From the NCBI RefSeq assembly GCF_042665255.1, contig NZ_JBHTCD010000027.1: DNA of 64,000 bases, one strand, 5' to 3'. Below the pieces are notes generated by a model. That model was not told the origin of the DNA. It ran no database searches and worked only from the letters and a program-made list of their open reading frames with translations. This DNA is from Insolitispirillum peregrinum (GTDB lineage Bacteria > Pseudomonadota > Alphaproteobacteria > Rhodospirillales > Rhodospirillaceae). The position numbers and the translations under genes are program-made. This document shows positions 1 through 8,585 of this stretch, in pieces (the first letter of the stretch is position 1; each line of letters starts with the position of its first letter).

Positions 1-81
1 GACGATTTCCCCGAAGAGGACGCGCTGGAGGCGCATCTGTTCCCCTATGGCCGTGACGGTGAGAAAGGGGGTGAAGCATGA
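1..81 (+). CDS. C-terminal tail of an unidentified gene (partial)
   Basis: An open frame enters from the left edge in frame 1, encodes 26 residues rich in acidic and Gly residues (DDFPEEDALEAHLFPYG...), and stops at a TGA that shares ATGA with the next gene's start. The four-base overlap suggests a translationally coupled operon with the antirestriction gene. Nothing in the tail identifies a family. The rest lies outside the window. Confidence 0.5.
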   Translation, partial: DDFPEEDALEAHLFPYGRDGEKGGEA

Positions 82-2477
82 GCGACGCACCCCGCAAAAC
101 CCCGCCTGCCTCTTCCTTCCGCCAGAAAGTCGCCGAAGAGCTGATCCGGCGGCTGGAAGAAGGCACCGCGCCGTGGCAGCACCCCGTCAAACCGGGGCTG
201 ATCAAGGAGCCCCCGTTCAATCCCGTCTCCGGCACCGTCTATCGCGGCGGCAACGAGATGTGGCTGTCCATGCACCACTCCTATGACCCGCGCTGGATGA
301 CCTATAACCAGGCGGCAAGTGTCGGTGCACAGGTCCGCAAGGGGGCACGAGGCGTCCTGATTGAATTCTGGAAAATCCATGAAGAGCGCGTGATCCGTGA
401 TGAAAATGGCAAGCCGGTCCTCGGCGAAGACGGCAAGCCGCAAAAGGCCTCCGGCGAGCTGATACGCCCGGTTGCCCAGCGGTTCGTGGTGTTCAATGCC
501 TCCCAGATTGACGGTCTGCCTCCCTACAAGGCCCCGGAACTGAGCTTTGACCCCATCGAGCGGGCCGAAGCCCTGCTGGCCGGGGCCGGTGTGCCGATTC
601 ACCACGACACCCAGGACCGGGCCTTTTACCGCTCTGGCGGGAAGGTTGATGAAATTCACCTGCCCCGGCGGGAGCATTTCAAGGACGCCGCGCAGTATTA
701 CTCCACCGCCCTGCACGAGCTGGGCCATGCCACCGGCCACCCGACCCGTTTAAACCGCGACATGTCCGGCCCGTTCGGCTCGGAGAAATACGCCCGTGAA
801 GAGCTGCGGGCGGAAATCTCGTCAATGATGGTGGCCCAGAGACTGGGGATTGGTCACGACCCCGGCAACCATGCCGCCTATGTGGCGTCGTGGATCAAGG
901 CGCTGAAGGACGATCCGAACGAAATCTTCCGCGCCGCCCGTGATGCCGAGGTGATCCAGACATGGGTGATGCAGCCTGAAAAGCGGCAGGAACTGCACCA
1001 GCGCCATGCCGTCAGCCCGAAAAAGGCCGAGGAGCAACAGATGGACTCCACAACCAGCCGCGTCTATCTGCACGTTCCGTTCAAGGAAAAGGACGCTGCC
1101 AAACAGGCCGGAGCGAAGTGGGACAAGTTCGTCCAGCAGTGGTACGCGCCGGAAGGGGCCGACATGGTCGCCCTTGCCCGGTGGCAGAAGCAGCCGGAAA
1201 CCGCCGCCACCAAAGCCCCGGAAGCCGCTCCGGCGGACGAGGCAAAAGACCCTGCCGAAAAGGTCTGGCTGGCAGTGCCCTATCAGGAACGGCTGGCCGC
1301 CAAACAGGCCGGAGCCAGGTGGGACAAGGCTGCCAAGTCATGGTATGCGCCGGAAGGCACCGACCGGGCGGCGCTGACACCGTGGCTGCCGGTGCAGGCG
1401 CAGGCGGCTCCGGTGGAACGCTCGCCGGTCGAGCAGTTCGCCGAGGCTTTGGCTGGCCACGGGCTGGAGCTGAAGGGCGCGCCGGTGATGGATGGCCAGT
1501 GGCACCGGGTGCCGGTCGAAGGCGACCGCCAGGGCCAGCTTTCCGGCAGCTATCGCGGCTTTCTGGATGGGGTGGCCAACGGCCAATTGGTCAACTTCAA
1601 GCAGGGCGGCGAGGCCATCCAGTGGACCGCCGCCTCGGTGGCAATTTCGCCCGAGCAGCGCGCCGCACTGGCTGCCGAGGCCGCCGAACGGGCTGCGGTC
1701 CGGCAGTCAGAGCTGGAGGCCGCCCACGCCGCCGCCGCCCGTGCGGCTTATGGTATCTGGCGCAATGCTCCGCAGTGGGCCAACCGCGACAACAGCCCCT
1801 ATCTGGCCGCCAAGGGCGTGGCCGGATATGGCGTGAAGGTCGATGCCGAGGGCCGTCTGTTGGTGCCGCTGCGGGACAGTGACGGCCATCTGCACAACCT
1901 GCAAACCATCGGCCAGCGCAGCGAGGACGGGCCGGGGAAAATGTTCCTGAAGAACGGCAGGAAAACGGGGCTGTATCATTTGATCGACCCGCACAAACAG
2001 GCGGGCAAAGTCCCGATGGTGGTGGCCGAGGGCTATGCCACCGCCGCCGAAGTCCATCAGGCCACCGGCCTGCCGGTTGCCGTCGCCTTTGACAGCGGCA
2101 ATTTGCGCCCGGTGGCCGAGGCCCTGAAAGCCGCCTGGCCACAGGTGCCGCTGATGATCGCCGGTGACAACGATCACCACCTCGAAAACCGCCCCGGACA
2201 GGTCAACGTCGGCAAAGTCAAAGCGACTGAAGCCGCCCAGGCGGTGGCGGGGACGCTGGCCCTACCACAGCTTACCACAGCCCAGCAGGCCAAGGGCCTG
2301 ACCGACTGGAACGACGTAGCCCAGGACCAGGGCAAAGCCGCCGTCGCCGCAGCCCTCGCCCCGCTGGTCGCCACCCTGCGCCAGCAGCAAGGCGTCCGGC
2401 TCCAGCAGGATCAGCAGAAAGCCCAAACCGCCCGCCAGAGCAAACAGGCCGGTCAGGGCATGGCTTTGGGGCTGTGA
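78..2477 (+). CDS. ArdC-like antirestriction protein with zincin, DUF5710 and Toprim regions
   Basis: A 799-residue multidomain protein of plasmids and integrative elements. Residues about 10-135 resemble the ArdC N-terminal ssDNA-binding domain (FRQKVAEELIRRLEEGTAPW, then the MWLSMHHSY region). About residue 213 begins HELGHATGH, a zincin-type metallopeptidase motif with a later EExRAEISS segment. Two copies of a DUF5710-like module follow (KQAGAKWDK...WYAPEG and KQAGARWDK...WYAPEG, near 330-360 and 395-428). The C-terminal third resembles a Toprim/primase-type domain (VVAEGYATAAEVHQATG, then IAGDNDHH). ArdC-type proteins protect incoming DNA during conjugation; the Toprim part suggests TraC-primase-like handling of transferred strands. 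The start is supported by the ATGA overlap and a GGGGGTGAA stretch upstream. It is the first gene of a short plus-strand operon. Confidence 0.85.
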   Translation: MSDAPRKTPPASSFRQKVAEELIRRLEEGTAPWQHPVKPGLIKEPPFNPVSGTVYRGGNEMWLSMHHSYDPRWMTYNQAASVGAQVRKGARGVLIEFWKIHEERVIRDENGKPVLGEDGKPQKASGELIRPVAQRFVVFNASQIDGLPPYKAPELSFDPIERAEALLAGAGVPIHHDTQDRAFYRSGGKVDEIHLPRREHFKDAAQYYSTALHELGHATGHPTRLNRDMSGPFGSEKYAREELRAEISSMMVAQRLGIGHDPGNHAAYVASWIKALKDDPNEIFRAARDAEVIQTWVMQPEKRQELHQRHAVSPKKAEEQQMDSTTSRVYLHVPFKEKDAAKQAGAKWDKFVQQWYAPEGADMVALARWQKQPETAATKAPEAAPADEAKDPAEKVWLAVPYQERLAAKQAGARWDKAAKSWYAPEGTDRAALTPWLPVQAQAAPVERSPVEQFAEALAGHGLELKGAPVMDGQWHRVPVEGDRQGQLSGSYRGFLDGVANGQLVNFKQGGEAIQWTAASVAISPEQRAALAAEAAERAAVRQSELEAAHAAAARAAYGIWRNAPQWANRDNSPYLAAKGVAGYGVKVDAEGRLLVPLRDSDGHLHNLQTIGQRSEDGPGKMFLKNGRKTGLYHLIDPHKQAGKVPMVVAEGYATAAEVHQATGLPVAVAFDSGNLRPVAEALKAAWPQVPLMIAGDNDHHLENRPGQVNVGKVKATEAAQAVAGTLALPQLTTAQQAKGLTDWNDVAQDQGKAAVAAALAPLVATLRQQQGVRLQQDQQKAQTARQSKQAGQGMALGL

Positions 2478-2478
2478 C

Positions 2479-2637
2479 ATGGAACTCCGCAGCGCCCTGC
2501 TGAAAGCCTACGTCACCGTACAGGAGAAAAAGGCCCTCGAAGCCGAAGCCGCCAGACGCGGCCTCACCCTCTCCGACCTGCTGAGGGCCGCCGCCCTTGC
2601 CGAACTGGAGAAGGCCAGGGCCGCACAGGGCGAGTGA
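2479..2637 (+). CDS. Small ribbon-helix-helix-like protein (52 aa)
   Basis: A 52-codon gene one base after the antirestriction gene's stop codon (TGAC-ATG). The product begins MELRSALLKAYVTVQEKK and continues with an AEAARRGLTLSDLLRAAA pattern: a short beta-like strand, then amphipathic helices. This is typical of ribbon-helix-helix DNA-binding or MobC-type accessory proteins. Spacing implies translational coupling. The role (autoregulator of the operon or mobilisation accessory factor) is inferred from fold-like pattern and context only. Confidence 0.6.
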   Translation: MELRSALLKAYVTVQEKKALEAEAARRGLTLSDLLRAAALAELEKARAAQGE

Positions 2638-2648
2638 CCCAAACAACA

Positions 2649-2680
2649 GACCCGAGGGGCATGAGAATGCCTCTCGGGTC
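2649..2680 (+). other. Strong hairpin with GAGA (GNRA) tetraloop
   Basis: Two 14-base arms (2649-2662 and 2667-2680) pair completely with a single G-U wobble, closing on the tetraloop GAGA. It lies 11 bases after the stop of the 52-aa gene and 17 bases before the next start. There is no T-tract after it, so it is more likely an mRNA processing or stability element, or a 5' leader structure of the 2698 gene, than a classical intrinsic terminator. Confidence 0.55.
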
Positions 2681-2697
2681 AACATCAGGACAATATC

Positions 2698-3099
2698 ATG
2701 ACAGAAACGTCGCACCCCACTCATCCCACGCCATTTCAACGCTCGCTGGTTCAGGCGATGGGGAAGATTTTCCTGTGGATCAGGCTGGCGGCCATCGAAA
2801 CCGCCCCAGGCAGGGTTATTGCCGGGCTGTATGTCGATCTGCACAAGGCCGAGGGCCTGAGTAGCTGCCGCATTCCGGGGAATGTGCCCGACGGCCAAAA
2901 GATCGCCTTCGTTCTTTCCGACCTCGCCCACAACATGGCCGATGTTGCGAGCGGGGAGAATAACTTCTTCACTGCCGAATATTTTGCCCATGAATGCCAG
3001 CGGGTAGCCCGGATGGAGTTCGGTGTCCAGTGCTGGGGGCTTATCTCTGCCGGGCTGCTGGGGTTGGCGGAAACGTTAAGAGTAGCGTTGGAAGAATGA
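2698..3099 (+). CDS. Hypothetical protein (133 aa)
   Basis: The product is 133 residues with no family I recognise. It begins MTETSHPTHPTPFQRSL; it has a central hydrophilic helix-rich stretch and a weakly hydrophobic C-terminal segment (CWGLISAGLLGLAETLRVAL), which may be one membrane-associated helix. It follows the GNRA hairpin and is last in the ardC-like operon. The location between antirestriction and fertility-inhibition-like genes suggests an accessory role in element maintenance, but that is only context. Confidence 0.55.
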   Translation: MTETSHPTHPTPFQRSLVQAMGKIFLWIRLAAIETAPGRVIAGLYVDLHKAEGLSSCRIPGNVPDGQKIAFVLSDLAHNMADVASGENNFFTAEYFAHECQRVARMEFGVQCWGLISAGLLGLAETLRVALEE

Positions 3100-3104
3100 T
3101 GCTT

Positions 3105-3575
3105 TCAATCAAAAGGGAAATCATCTTTTTGCAGGCAACGATGTCCAGTACCACAAGCAAAATTAAAATCTTCTGCCCCATCTCTAGGGCACAAAAAAGG
3201 GATGAATGCGGCGTTGTAATGCATCAGCCAGATGGTTCTGCTGATCCCGTTGGAAAATCCTCGAAATCGGAATGGTTTTGTAAGCCCTATTGAGGGCAAG
3301 GGAACAGGGTTTTTAATTCCATGAGAAAAACCCTGTTCTGCACTATGGAACTTATAATCTTTTTCCCAGTTGTTTTTATTAGCTATAATATCCGTATGGA
3401 TATTGCTCGTCTCCCATAGCAGGAGAAATTTCTCTGGGTCACATATTACGACAGCTTCATTTTCAGATAATTCGTATTGAACTTTCATGAATGCGGTCCG
3501 ACCACCTTGGAGTGGTATCGTGCAGACATAAAATTTCCGCGCAGGTGATGTGCTGTATATTTGAAAGATGTTCAT
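3105..3575 (-). CDS. Plasmid fertility-inhibition (FiwA-like) family protein
   Basis: The predicted product from the ATG at 3575 is about 156 residues and starts MNIFQIYSTSPARKFYVCTI. The layout matches my recollection of the plasmid fertility inhibition factor family: an N-terminal PLQGGRTAFMKVQY strand pair, a VVICDPEKFLLLWE helix, the central DYKFHSAEQGFSHG...NPVPLP block, and the C-terminal FSNGISRTIWLM segment. Such proteins reduce transfer of a co-resident plasmid. The frame extends upstream to 3755, but the N-terminal extension includes a C-run and is not protein-like, so the later start is preferred. The gene is convergent with the 2698 gene (stops five bases apart) and is visibly more A+T-rich than the surrounding genes. 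Confidence 0.55.
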   Translation of the reverse strand: MNIFQIYSTSPARKFYVCTIPLQGGRTAFMKVQYELSENEAVVICDPEKFLLLWETSNIHTDIIANKNNWEKDYKFHSAEQGFSHGIKNPVPLPSIGLTKPFRFRGFSNGISRTIWLMHYNAAFIPFLCPRDGAEDFNFACGTGHRCLQKDDFPFD

Positions 3576-3910
3576 ATTAGGACCTGCTCTGCCAATCAGG
3601 GTGGGGCTGTTATGATGAGCCCCGAAGAGCATGGAGATGCCCCGCGCATATCCTGTCAAATATTTTCTACATTCGATCAGAGCGCTCATGGAGCAGCCCC
3701 CCCCCCAATGAGCCATACTCCGTTCGGGGTGAAGTGGCGTGGCAGCTCCTGTCACAGCTCTGCATTGAATTTATATGATGGAATCGATTTATGATTATTG
3801 ATATCGTATTACTATAATTCTACTGCATATTGCGCATTTGCCGTGGAGAGATCGTTAGTGGTTGAAATGAATGCATTTTCCTTCTTATCTCTTATTGCTG
3901 CGGGTGAATC
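3576..3910. promoter_or_regulatory. A+T-rich intergenic region with candidate cas-operon -10
   Basis: No supportable gene is seen in these 335 bases between the divergent fertility-inhibition-like gene and cas3. A perfect TATAAT lies at 3813-3818, 93 bases before the cas3 start, but no good -35 lies 16-18 bases upstream. That would fit a weak or activator-dependent cas promoter. A run of nine or more C residues occurs near 3697-3706. The high A+T content contrasts with both flanks. Confidence 0.35.
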
Positions 3911-6478
3911 ATGAGGTTGCCCGGCGCACGGAAAAACACCCTGGGTAATGTTGGTGCAGTTTCCTGCTTTCGGTGTCCAGCGAAGAGCTATGTGACCCCG
4001 TCAGGAGAAACCTCTGTCGGGCGCACCGTCTATCAGCATTGCCTTATTGTCGGGCTGGTGGCGCGTGAACTGATGGCACGCCGCCGGGTGATTGCCGTGC
4101 CGGGGGCAGAAACACAAGCCGCCGAGCATGACATTGGCAAAGTCAGCCCTTTCTTTTACGAAAAAATACGTCAGGCCTGTACCGTTCCAAATGATCTGGT
4201 GGCGTTGCCGGGAATCAATCCGGCTTTGGAACGGCAATGGGGTGGTCATGCGACGGTTGGCATGGTGGCTGCCCGTGGGATGGGAATGCCAGGATATGGT
4301 CCCGCCATTATCGGGCAGCACCATGGCTTTTATCCCAATGCACAAAATTACACGGCGTCTGCCGAGATTTTTGGCGGGCCTGCATGGCAGGAGCAACGTG
4401 TCCAGTTGGTGCAGGCACTGCGGTCTGCCCTGAACGTGCATGAGCCGGTGATCACGGATATGTGGCAGGCGCGTTTGTTGACGGGGTTCACGACAGTTGC
4501 CGACTGGATCGGGTCAGGAGATTTTTTCGAGGACCCCGCCAGCGACTGGGAAGGTGCCATTTCTCAGGCAGTTGACGAAGCCGGTTTCCTCGGCCTGTCC
4601 GTGCGGATGGGGCTGAGCTTTGAAGACCTGTTCGGTTTTTCGCCCAATCCGGTCCAGCAGGCTTTTTCGGCCTGCGTCACCTCGCCCGGAGTGTATGCCC
4701 TCGAAGCCCCGATGGGCTTGGGCAAGACCGAGGCCGCCCTGTACGCGGCCTATCAAATGCTACAGAGTGGTCAGGCAGAAGGCGTTTATTTTGCTCTGCC
4801 AACACAACTGACATCCAACAAGATTTACGAACGCTTTCGGGCTTTTCTGGCCGCAATTTTACCGGATGGGCAGCCGCGACGGGCTTTGCTGCTGCATGGA
4901 CAAGCCTGGTTGACCGATACCCTGATGGGGGAAGATGCCCAACCGGGAGGAAGCTGGTTTGACCATCGCAAACGGGGATTGCTGGCTCCGTTTGCCGTTG
5001 GAACCCTGGATCAGGCACTGATGGCGGTGATGAACGTCAGTCACGGTGCGGTCAGAGCCTTTGGTTTGGCCGGGAAGGTGGTCATTCTGGACGAAGTCCA
5101 CAGCTATGATGCCTATACTGGCGTGCTGCTGGATACGCTGGTGAGCGCCTTGCGCCAGTGGGGGGCGACGGTCATCGTGTTGAGCGCAACGCTGACGCAG
5201 GACCGGCGTGCGGACATTTTGGGAGCATCAGTCTCTCAGGCGGCATATCCGTTGATTACGGCCTGTCCGAACGATGGCCCCGCAAGTGAAATTGCCTTGT
5301 CACCGCCGCCGACCTCACAGGTGAAGGTAACATCCTGCCCGGATGATGCCCTGGCGCTGGAGGAGGCTCTGGCCCGTGCCGGACAGGGCCAGCAGGTGCT
5401 GTGGGTGGAAAACACCGTTGCCGAGGCACAGCAACGATTTAAAAGCCTGGCAGCCCGCGCCAGAAGTCAGGGCATTGACTGTGGTCTGCTGCATTCGCGT
5501 TATCTGCAATCTGATCGACAGACTGCCGAAGCAGAATGGGTGAAGACCTTTGGCAAGGATGGGCGAGATCAGCGATCCCGCTGTGGCCGGATCTTGATCG
5601 GCACTCAGGTTGTTGAGCAGTCTTTGGATATCGACGCCGACTTTCTGGTGAGTCGCTTTGCTCCAACCGATATGCTGTTACAGCGGTTGGGGCGCTTGTG
5701 GCGCCATCGCGACACCCCGCGCCCGACCGGGACCGAATGTACTGCCTGGCTGCTGGTGCCGGACCTGTCCCGTGCCGTCGAAGCCCCTGCGGTAGCATTC
5801 GGTCCGACTGCGGCAGTTTACAGTCCGTACGTGTTGTGTCGCTCACTCGAGGTATGGCACGAGCGGCGCGCCGTCTGTTTGCCTGATGACATCCGTAGTC
5901 TGGTGGAGAACACCTATGTTGCCCGGGAAGAGCAAGGGAACATGGTCCGGTGGTTTGACGAGCTGGAACACGGAACCCGCACCAGAAAAGGACGGCGGGC
6001 ATTGCGCCAGATGGCTCGCCTGACGTTGGTGGATGACGAACCTGTCCATTCGGATACAACCGCACGCACCCGTTTTTCCGACATTGAAACCTGTGATGTC
6101 CTGTTGGTGCAAAGCCTGCGGGCAGGCAAGGCGGCTTCCATCTGCCTGTTGCCGGACGGTTCACGCGCTGAAATTCCCCATCACTTGCGGGATATCGACC
6201 GGCAGGCATGGCGCCAACTGGCTGCCCGCCTGATGCGGGCTGTTGTCCGGGTGCCGCAACACCATGCACCTCAGGCCGTGTCTGTCCGGGTCCTGGCATC
6301 GCATGGATTGGGGCAGTGTTTTTATCTCGGGATGCCAGATGATCCCGAGGCTTTGTTGCGGGTGGCGGTGATCGGTGATGATGGAGTTTTGTCCGCACTG
6401 GGCGGTGGACCGGCCCATCCAGACCTGAGGCTGCGGTATGACAGCGATTTTGGCTATCGCGTCGAAGAACGGGGATAA
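3911..6478 (+). CDS. cas3: Cas3 HD nuclease-helicase, type I-E CRISPR
   Basis: The 855-residue effector is recruited by Cascade to nick, unwind and degrade target DNA. The N-terminal HD nuclease shows a first His in GRTVYQHC, then AEHDIGKVS (about residues 72-80), then GGHATVGMVAARG and IGQHHGFYP. The SF2 helicase has Walker A MGLGKTEAAL (about 268), the DEVH box VVILDEVHSYD (about 390), VLSATLTQ, and motif VI QRLGRLWRH. Length is normal for single-chain Cas3. It heads the cas operon; cas8e begins nine bases after its stop. The start is not decided by a strong ribosome-binding site, so a few N-terminal residues may differ. Confidence 0.95.
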   Translation: MRLPGARKNTLGNVGAVSCFRCPAKSYVTPSGETSVGRTVYQHCLIVGLVARELMARRRVIAVPGAETQAAEHDIGKVSPFFYEKIRQACTVPNDLVALPGINPALERQWGGHATVGMVAARGMGMPGYGPAIIGQHHGFYPNAQNYTASAEIFGGPAWQEQRVQLVQALRSALNVHEPVITDMWQARLLTGFTTVADWIGSGDFFEDPASDWEGAISQAVDEAGFLGLSVRMGLSFEDLFGFSPNPVQQAFSACVTSPGVYALEAPMGLGKTEAALYAAYQMLQSGQAEGVYFALPTQLTSNKIYERFRAFLAAILPDGQPRRALLLHGQAWLTDTLMGEDAQPGGSWFDHRKRGLLAPFAVGTLDQALMAVMNVSHGAVRAFGLAGKVVILDEVHSYDAYTGVLLDTLVSALRQWGATVIVLSATLTQDRRADILGASVSQAAYPLITACPNDGPASEIALSPPPTSQVKVTSCPDDALALEEALARAGQGQQVLWVENTVAEAQQRFKSLAARARSQGIDCGLLHSRYLQSDRQTAEAEWVKTFGKDGRDQRSRCGRILIGTQVVEQSLDIDADFLVSRFAPTDMLLQRLGRLWRHRDTPRPTGTECTAWLLVPDLSRAVEAPAVAFGPTAAVYSPYVLCRSLEVWHERRAVCLPDDIRSLVENTYVAREEQGNMVRWFDELEHGTRTRKGRRALRQMARLTLVDDEPVHSDTTARTRFSDIETCDVLLVQSLRAGKAASICLLPDGSRAEIPHHLRDIDRQAWRQLAARLMRAVVRVPQHHAPQAVSVRVLASHGLGQCFYLGMPDDPEALLRVAVIGDDGVLSALGGGPAHPDLRLRYDSDFGYRVEERG

Positions 6479-6487
6479 GGATAGAGC

Positions 6488-7990
6488 GTGACAAACCGTT
6501 TCAATTTGATCGATGAACCGTGGATTCCGGTGGCTGGGGCCGGGCGTGTCAGCTTGGCGGATCTTTTTTCCAATCCGGATTTGCGGACGTTTGGTGGTAC
6601 GCCAGTCGAAAAAATAGCCCTGTTCAAGCTGGTGATGGCGATTGCTCAGGCGGCGCAAACTCCTGCTGACGAAGCCGCCTGGCAGGATCTGACGGCGGCA
6701 GGGCTGGCCGAGCGGTGCCGGGATTATCTGGCGGGGCACCACGCGGCCTTCTTTCTGTACGGGGATCGACCGTTTTTGCAGATGCCGACGATCAAGGCTA
6801 CCGCATTGCAGGCATACGGTGCGGTCCGGCCTGATGTTTCAACCGGAAATACCACCGTCCTGCTGGAAACCCAGATCGAACACCCTCTGTCAGATGCCGA
6901 ACGTGCGGTCTTGCTGGTGACGCAGATGGGCTTCGCGTTGGGGGGGAAAAAGACCGATAACAGTGTGGTACTGTCTGCGGGCTATCGGCGCAAGCAGAAT
7001 GACAAGGGAAAGCCTTCGACCGGAAAGCCGGGGCCCAGTGTCGAATTTCTGGGGGTTCTCCATTCGTTTATTGAAGGCCCGAGCATTCAGGACACGGTGC
7101 TGCTGAACCTGATGACGGATAATGGCATTGCACGCAGCCAGATGTTTCCGGGGGGAGTGGGTGTTGCCCCGTGGGAGGCCATGCCGACCGGCGAGGATTG
7201 TGGCGTGGCCCGTCGGCTGGTGCAGTCCCTGATGGGACGTCTGGTGCCGTTGTGCCGCTTCTGCCTGTTGATGGATGACGGGCTGCACTATTCCGAAGGT
7301 ATTCTGCATCCGGGATATAAGGATGGCGTGACCGATCCGACCACCACAGCGTTGTTGACGGGCAAAAAGCCTGTCGTTCTGTGGGTTGATCCCCAGAAAA
7401 GGCCATGGCGCAGCGTGACGGCCTTGCTGGGATTCATGAACGCCGGGGATGCCATGTTCTGCCGTCAGGTGCAGATTGGTATGGGCCGCGCCGTTCAAGG
7501 GGATAACCCGATCCGTTTGTGGTCTGGTGGATTGCGGGTCAGCAGCAATGCGGGCGAACAGTACGTCTCTGGCGCGGACGATTTCGTGGAAAGCGATGTG
7601 ACCTTGCCGCCCAATGTGAATGATGATCTGGGGTTTCAGGAACTGAAGTCCGAGATGGAGGCTTTGGATGCAGTCAGCCGAATTGTTTATTCGTCCGTGT
7701 CCAGATATTGCACTGAATTGAAGGTGGATGGAAAAAGCCGGGCTGCCAAGGCTTCGGAGCTGTATTGGCAGTTGTGTGAACGGCATTTTCAGGACTTGCT
7801 GTACGCCTGTTATGCGGGCGAAGAAACAGCACAGGCTCTTTCCTCTCTCCACAGGGTCTTTACCGAATGCGCGCTGCGGTCTTTTGACGACTTTTGCCCT
7901 CAGGACACAGCCCGACAGCTTGATGCGTGGGCCAAGGCCCGTCCCAAAGCCCCCCTGTTCAATCGTGAAAAGGCCCGTAAAGGGCGGTGA
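6488..7990 (+). CDS. cas8e: Cascade large subunit Cas8e (Cse1/CasA)
   Basis: The 500-residue type I-E large subunit recognises the PAM and positions Cas3. The start MTNRFNLIDEPWIPV is characteristic of Cse1, as are the following SLADLFSNPDLR and the FFLYGDRPFLQMP region. The long alpha-helical C-terminal part (from about residue 380) would be the four-helix bundle. AAGGATAGAG precedes the ATG and is an acceptable ribosome-binding site. A poorly conserved sequence is normal for this subunit. It sits between cas3 and cas11 with no room for a separate promoter upstream. Confidence 0.93.
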   Translation: MTNRFNLIDEPWIPVAGAGRVSLADLFSNPDLRTFGGTPVEKIALFKLVMAIAQAAQTPADEAAWQDLTAAGLAERCRDYLAGHHAAFFLYGDRPFLQMPTIKATALQAYGAVRPDVSTGNTTVLLETQIEHPLSDAERAVLLVTQMGFALGGKKTDNSVVLSAGYRRKQNDKGKPSTGKPGPSVEFLGVLHSFIEGPSIQDTVLLNLMTDNGIARSQMFPGGVGVAPWEAMPTGEDCGVARRLVQSLMGRLVPLCRFCLLMDDGLHYSEGILHPGYKDGVTDPTTTALLTGKKPVVLWVDPQKRPWRSVTALLGFMNAGDAMFCRQVQIGMGRAVQGDNPIRLWSGGLRVSSNAGEQYVSGADDFVESDVTLPPNVNDDLGFQELKSEMEALDAVSRIVYSSVSRYCTELKVDGKSRAAKASELYWQLCERHFQDLLYACYAGEETAQALSSLHRVFTECALRSFDDFCPQDTARQLDAWAKARPKAPLFNREKARKGR

Positions 7991-8042
7991 TGGCAATGGC
8001 TGTCGCCACAATGTGTTTTCTGAAGCTAAAGGGATAACGGGT

Positions 8043-8585
8043 ATGGAACTCCCCCAGCAGCACACCAATACCGGCGATCAGCCGGTGAAAGACCGCGACA
8101 GCAGTTTTGTGCAGGCGGTGCTTGATCTGCGTGCGACAAACAAGGGACTGGCCGCCCGGCTGCGGCGGGCAGACAACCCCGGAACGGAATACCAGTGCTG
8201 GGATTTTCTGGTCCGCTTTGGGTGTAATCTGGAACAGGACCGGGACCGTGCTCCTCTGGCCCTGATTGCGGCTGCCATCTGCAAAAGTGATCAGGCTGGA
8301 AACGGCAATGCCGGACTGGGGACGGCTTTGCTGTCCTGTTACGACAACGAGCCAGAGGGGGCAGGCAAAGCGCGGCTGATGCGGTTGCTGTCCTGTGATT
8401 CCCTGACCGAGGTCTGCCGCATTCTGCGCCCTGTTCTGGCCCTGATTGCCAGCAAGGGAACGTCGCGACTGGATTACGCGACCCTGCTGCGCCAATTGCG
8501 GTGGTTCGACGCAGATCGCCAGCGTATCCAGGCCCGCTGGGCGCAGGAATACTATCGGACAGTTCCGTCGGAGGCTGCAATATGA
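8043..8585 (+). CDS. cas11: Cascade small subunit Cas11 (Cse2/CasB)
   Basis: The product is about 180 residues from the ATG at 8043, preceded by AAAGGGA. It is helical and contains the expected Cse2 features: SFVQAVLDLRATNKGLAARL at the N-terminus, a central ALIAAAICKSD segment, and a C-terminal LRQLRWFDADRQRIQARWAQ followed by YYRTV. Two copies per Cascade normally stabilise the R-loop. The open frame extends back to 7728, but this overlaps cas8e and is not homologous-looking. Its stop overlaps the next gene's ATG by four bases (ATGA). Confidence 0.9.
   Translation: MELPQQHTNTGDQPVKDRDSSFVQAVLDLRATNKGLAARLRRADNPGTEYQCWDFLVRFGCNLEQDRDRAPLALIAAAICKSDQAGNGNAGLGTALLSCYDNEPEGAGKARLMRLLSCDSLTEVCRILRPVLALIASKGTSRLDYATLLRQLRWFDADRQRIQARWAQEYYRTVPSEAAI

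Noticed and set aside
3576..3755. N-terminal extension of the fertility-inhibition-like protein
   Set aside because: The added residues are low-complexity, run through a C-run and have no ribosome-binding site; the start at 3575 gives a normal family-like length.
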